The notes beneath the pieces are model-generated. The model did not search any database and was not told where the DNA came from. It worked only from the letters and a program-made list of their open reading frames with translations. Shown piece by piece: positions 61,486 to 64,000 of a DNA stretch of 64,000 bases (position 1 is its first letter; the number at the start of each line of letters is the position of its first letter). The stretch comes from Thermotoga maritima MSB8 (lineage in GTDB: Bacteria; Thermotogota; Thermotogae; Thermotogales; Thermotogaceae): positions 820,465 to 884,464 of the forward strand of contig NC_000853.1 of the NCBI RefSeq assembly GCF_000008545.1. The letters run 5' to 3'. The position numbers and the translations under genes were made by a program.

Positions 61486-62367
61486 ATGGTTGTCAGCATC
61501 GGAGTTTTCGATGGAGTTCACATCGGGCATCAGAAGGTCTTGAGGACCATGAAGGAAATAGCATTTTTCAGGAAGGACGATAGCCTTATCTACACCATAT
61601 CTTATCCCCCCGAATATTTCTTACCGGATTTTCCCGGTCTTCTCATGACGGTAGAAAGCAGGGTGGAGATGCTTTCTCGTTACGCCAGAACCGTTGTTCT
61701 GGATTTTTTCAGAATAAAAGATCTCACCCCAGAAGGGTTCGTCGAGAGGTATCTATCTGGAGTATCGGCTGTTGTTGTTGGAAGGGATTTCAGATTTGGC
61801 AAGAACGCGAGCGGAAACGCGTCTTTTCTCAGAAAGAAAGGTGTGGAAGTCTATGAAATTGAAGATGTCGTTGTTCAGGGAAAAAGAGTGAGCAGTTCTC
61901 TGATCAGAAACCTCGTTCAGGAGGGAAGAGTGGAGGAAATTCCTGCATATCTCGGCAGATATTTCGAAATCGAAGGAATCGTCCACAAAGATAGGGAATT
62001 TGGAAGAAAACTGGGATTTCCAACTGCCAACATCGATAGAGGAAATGAAAAACTCGTAGATCTGAAAAGAGGAGTTTATCTGGTGAGAGTTCATCTGCCG
62101 GATGGAAAGAAAAAATTCGGTGTTATGAACGTGGGTTTCAGGCCCACCGTGGGTGATGCGAGAAACGTGAAGTACGAGGTGTACATCCTGGATTTCGAAG
62201 GGGATCTTTACGGGCAGAGACTGAAACTGGAAGTATTGAAATTCATGAGGGATGAGAAGAAATTTGATTCAATCGAGGAGCTGAAGGCTGCTATTGACCA
62301 GGATGTAAAGAGCGCCAGAAACATGATAGATGATATAATCAATTCGAAGTTCGAAAAAGAGGGGTGA
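61486..62367 (+). CDS. ribF: Bifunctional riboflavin kinase/FAD synthetase
   Basis: 293 aa from ATG 61486; a GTG at 61477 lies in the Shine-Dalgarno. The N-terminal nucleotidyltransferase has GVFDGVHIGHQKVL, and VSSSLIRNLVQEGRV. The C-terminal flavokinase has GRKLGFPTANID near residue 180 and GVMNVGFRPTVGD. It turns riboflavin into FMN and then FAD. An ECF S-component gene follows two bases after its stop. The length equals the T. maritima enzyme of known structure. Confidence 0.96.
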   Translation: MVVSIGVFDGVHIGHQKVLRTMKEIAFFRKDDSLIYTISYPPEYFLPDFPGLLMTVESRVEMLSRYARTVVLDFFRIKDLTPEGFVERYLSGVSAVVVGRDFRFGKNASGNASFLRKKGVEVYEIEDVVVQGKRVSSSLIRNLVQEGRVEEIPAYLGRYFEIEGIVHKDREFGRKLGFPTANIDRGNEKLVDLKRGVYLVRVHLPDGKKKFGVMNVGFRPTVGDARNVKYEVYILDFEGDLYGQRLKLEVLKFMRDEKKFDSIEELKAAIDQDVKSARNMIDDIINSKFEKEG

Positions 62368-62368
62368 T

Positions 62369-62875
62369 ATGCGGATGCGAAAGTTGACCTACACTGCGAT
62401 GTGGCTCGCTGTTGGTGTAGCTCTTGCCTATCTTTTTCATCTGCTGAACCTCGGAAGAATGTTCCTGCCTCTTCATTTGGTGGCCATGCTCGCTGGAGCG
62501 ACTTCTGGAGCCTTCGTGGGAGGAGTGACGGGTGCGGTACTTCCTATTCTTTCGTTTTTAACGATGGGGATGCCTCCATTTCCAATGTTTCTCTTCATGA
62601 TACCTGAGGTGTTCACATACGGTTTCGTCATGGGGGTTATGAAGAAAAACATATTCGTTAGAATCCTCATCGCCGTGGTTCTTGGAAGACTCGTTTACTC
62701 GGTTTCCTACTACGTTCTTGGGGCCCTCATTGGTATCAAGCTTCAGCCGTTAACCTCCATTTTATTGAGTTTTACCACGGGTATTCCCGGTATCGTTCTT
62801 CAATTCATTTTGGTTCCACTGGTTTACAGACGGCTTCAATTGATATTTGAGAAGGGAGGAAAGGAGAATGCCTGA
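62369..62875 (+). CDS. ECF transporter S component, substrate unknown
   Basis: 168-aa membrane protein with about six helices. The first helix has the small-residue pattern AMWLAVGVALAYLFHLL, which S components use to contact EcfT. PLHLVAMLAGATSGAFVGGVTGAVLPIL and the C-terminal FTTGIPGIVLQFILVPLVYRRL fit the ECF S-component (PF12822-type) layout. It binds a vitamin or cofactor precursor for a shared ECF module. The ribF neighbour hints at a flavin, but T. maritima already has a RibU elsewhere, and no FMN riboswitch is visible here. Confidence 0.78.
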   Translation: MRMRKLTYTAMWLAVGVALAYLFHLLNLGRMFLPLHLVAMLAGATSGAFVGGVTGAVLPILSFLTMGMPPFPMFLFMIPEVFTYGFVMGVMKKNIFVRILIAVVLGRLVYSVSYYVLGALIGIKLQPLTSILLSFTTGIPGIVLQFILVPLVYRRLQLIFEKGGKENA

Positions 62876-63218
62876 GATCATCTACGCAGCAGCTCCGGGT
62901 GCTTCGAACGGTACCACCACAACCGCAACAGGTGGTGGCTGGGGAAGTCTCCTCTTCATGCTGATATTCTTCATAGCCATTTTTTACTTCATGATCATCC
63001 TTCCCCAGAGGAGAAGAGAAAAACAGTTCCAGCAGATGATAAGTCAGATGAAACGAGGAGACACGGTCGTCACAATCGGAGGAATTGTCGGGAAAGTCAT
63101 CGATATCAAAAAGGACACCGTCAAGATCAAAACAGCAAATTCCACGGAACTCGAGATAACAAAAAGGGCTATTTCCACGGTTATAAAGGAGAGGTCACAG
63201 GAAAATCAGGAGGGATGA
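62868..63218 (+). CDS. yajC: Preprotein translocase accessory subunit YajC
   Basis: 116 aa from ATG 62868 with GGGAGG upstream, inside the end of the previous gene. A Gly/Thr-rich start precedes one membrane helix (residues about 27-45, LLFMLIFFIAIFYFMIILPQ), then RRREKQF and GDTVVTIGGIVGKVIDI. YajC associates with SecDF. The secD gene begins four bases after its stop. Confidence 0.94.
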   Translation: MPEIIYAAAPGASNGTTTTATGGGWGSLLFMLIFFIAIFYFMIILPQRRREKQFQQMISQMKRGDTVVTIGGIVGKVIDIKKDTVKIKTANSTELEITKRAISTVIKERSQENQEG

Positions 63219-63221
63219 TGA

Positions 63222-64000
63222 ATGAGGGGAGACAGAGTAAGACTCATAGTAGTTCTACTGGTACTGGCTGGTGCCCTGCTTGCCATTTTCTGGCCCAGTA
63301 AAGGAGGATGGATATCCAACATTCGTCTTGGTTTGGATATAAAAGGTGGTGCAAGGATCGAATACATGGTTGAAGTTCAGCAAGGAACAGAAAATCCTTC
63401 CGATGTTGTGGATGACGTGTGGACCGTGCTGAGAAACAGGCTCGATGCGGCTGGTTACACAGAAGCGGCCGTGAAGAAAGTACTCCGGGATAACAAATAC
63501 TACATAGTAGTGGAGATACCCGGGGCGACCGACACGGTCCAGGCGGAAAAGTTGATCGGATCGACGGGTGTCCTTTACTTTGCTCAGGTTCTCGATGAGT
63601 ACCTCGGTGAAGATCCCAGCAAAGTACCTGAACTTTCCCTTGAAGCCAGAAGAGAGAACGCGGTATGGCTCAAAGGAAGAGATGGAAAGTGGTACCTCGT
63701 GAAAAAAGAGATAATGGGAAGGAAAGACCTAGTTCTTGAAGCTCCAAGAATCGTGTATGCAAGACCGGAAGTGGAGACAAGAACTGGAAGATACGGCTAC
63801 AAGGTTTCCTTTGAACTCGCAAAAGAGTACGTTGATATATTCAAAAAGATCACACAAGCGCTGTACGTTCCCGAAGGAACTTATGATCCAAAGAAGAGAC
63901 TCGCTATAGTGCTCGACGATGTTGTTCAATTCGTTGGTCAAGTGGTTGCAATCATAACTGATGGGAAGGCAGAGATAACAGGTAATTTCTCACTGGAAGA
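63222..64000 (+). CDS. secD: Protein translocase subunit SecD, N-terminal part (cut by window edge)
   Basis: 259 codons are visible from ATG 63222 to the window end. A single N-terminal membrane helix (residues about 7-25) is followed by RLGLDIKGGARIEYMVEV, the SecD D1 motif, and the first periplasmic domain (VLRNRLDAAGYTEAAVKKV). The remaining five membrane helices lie outside. SecD with SecF uses the proton gradient to pull exported proteins through SecYEG. Confidence 0.95.
   Translation, partial: MRGDRVRLIVVLLVLAGALLAIFWPSKGGWISNIRLGLDIKGGARIEYMVEVQQGTENPSDVVDDVWTVLRNRLDAAGYTEAAVKKVLRDNKYYIVVEIPGATDTVQAEKLIGSTGVLYFAQVLDEYLGEDPSKVPELSLEARRENAVWLKGRDGKWYLVKKEIMGRKDLVLEAPRIVYARPEVETRTGRYGYKVSFELAKEYVDIFKKITQALYVPEGTYDPKKRLAIVLDDVVQFVGQVVAIITDGKAEITGNFSLE

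Overview
The window is a piece of a hyperthermophilic Thermotogae chromosome, almost certainly Thermotoga maritima or a very close relative. The protein at 57851-59320 has exactly the length (489 aa) and the phospho-accepting histidine number (His260) of the structurally studied T. maritima kinase HK853. FtsA (419 aa), FtsZ (351 aa), RbfA (131 aa), TruB (309 aa) and RibF (293 aa) also have the lengths I recall for the T. maritima proteins. Arginine is mostly AGA/AGG, proteins are rich in Lys/Glu, and genes are packed with 1-4 nt overlaps. I see no transposon, CRISPR array or sign of recent transfer. No gene-free stretch exceeds about 300 bases.

Layout. 1-3.3 kb (minus strand): a fatty-acid operon fabF-fabZ-fabK-bioY-fabD with a consensus-like divergent promoter. 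3.4-9.9 kb (plus): pyrG, a PHP-domain phosphatase, a GT4 polyprenyl-phosphate sugar transferase and a very long O-antigen ligase/polymerase-like membrane protein. 10.0-10.7 kb: a peroxiredoxin behind a PerR-type box. 10.8-18.5 kb: a complete GlcNAc/chitin-sugar catabolic operon (ROK regulator, GH3 glycosidase, ABC binding protein and two permeases, SIS deaminase, NagA). 18.5-22.4 kb: MATE exporter divergent from MarR plus an MMPL exporter, with a palindrome between them. 22.4-29.3 kb: tRNA-Leu(CAG), WecG-like transferase, uracil permease, Fe-alcohol dehydrogenase, tRNA-Ser(CGA) and pheST.

29.3-32.4 kb (minus): two radical-SAM genes and a TetR regulator with an 18-bp TetR-type operator. 32.5-53.9 kb (plus): about 22 closely spaced genes with no terminator that I can see. 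It holds a small ORF and a degenerate ABC ATPase, PfkB kinase, CBS protein, MtaB, class IV aminotransferase, DciA-like protein and GyrB. It continues with an FtsQ-like protein, FtsA, FtsZ, PilB, a three-sandwich membrane protein, an FtsW/RodA protein with no normal start codon, a lipoprotein, a DUF4384/PEGA protein and a response regulator. It ends with formimidoyltransferase, RlmH, a CNNM/CorC-like protein, cytidine deaminase, Era and YqeH.

53.9-56.6 kb (minus): hrcA-grpE-dnaJ under a perfect CIRCE element. 56.7-64 kb (plus): tRNA-Leu(CAA), Sua5, HK853, HDOD protein, RbfA, TruB, RibF, an ECF S component, YajC and SecD (cut by the window end).

Most of the window is ordinary housekeeping. The places I would look at again are: the SEDS gene whose only plausible start is AUA and whose frame is continuous with the upstream gene across one UGA; the radical-SAM/TetR locus, with a possible SD-masking hairpin; the envelope/division block at 39-49 kb; the ATPase lacking its catalytic residues; and several good operator candidates (PerR, TetR, MarR, ROK).
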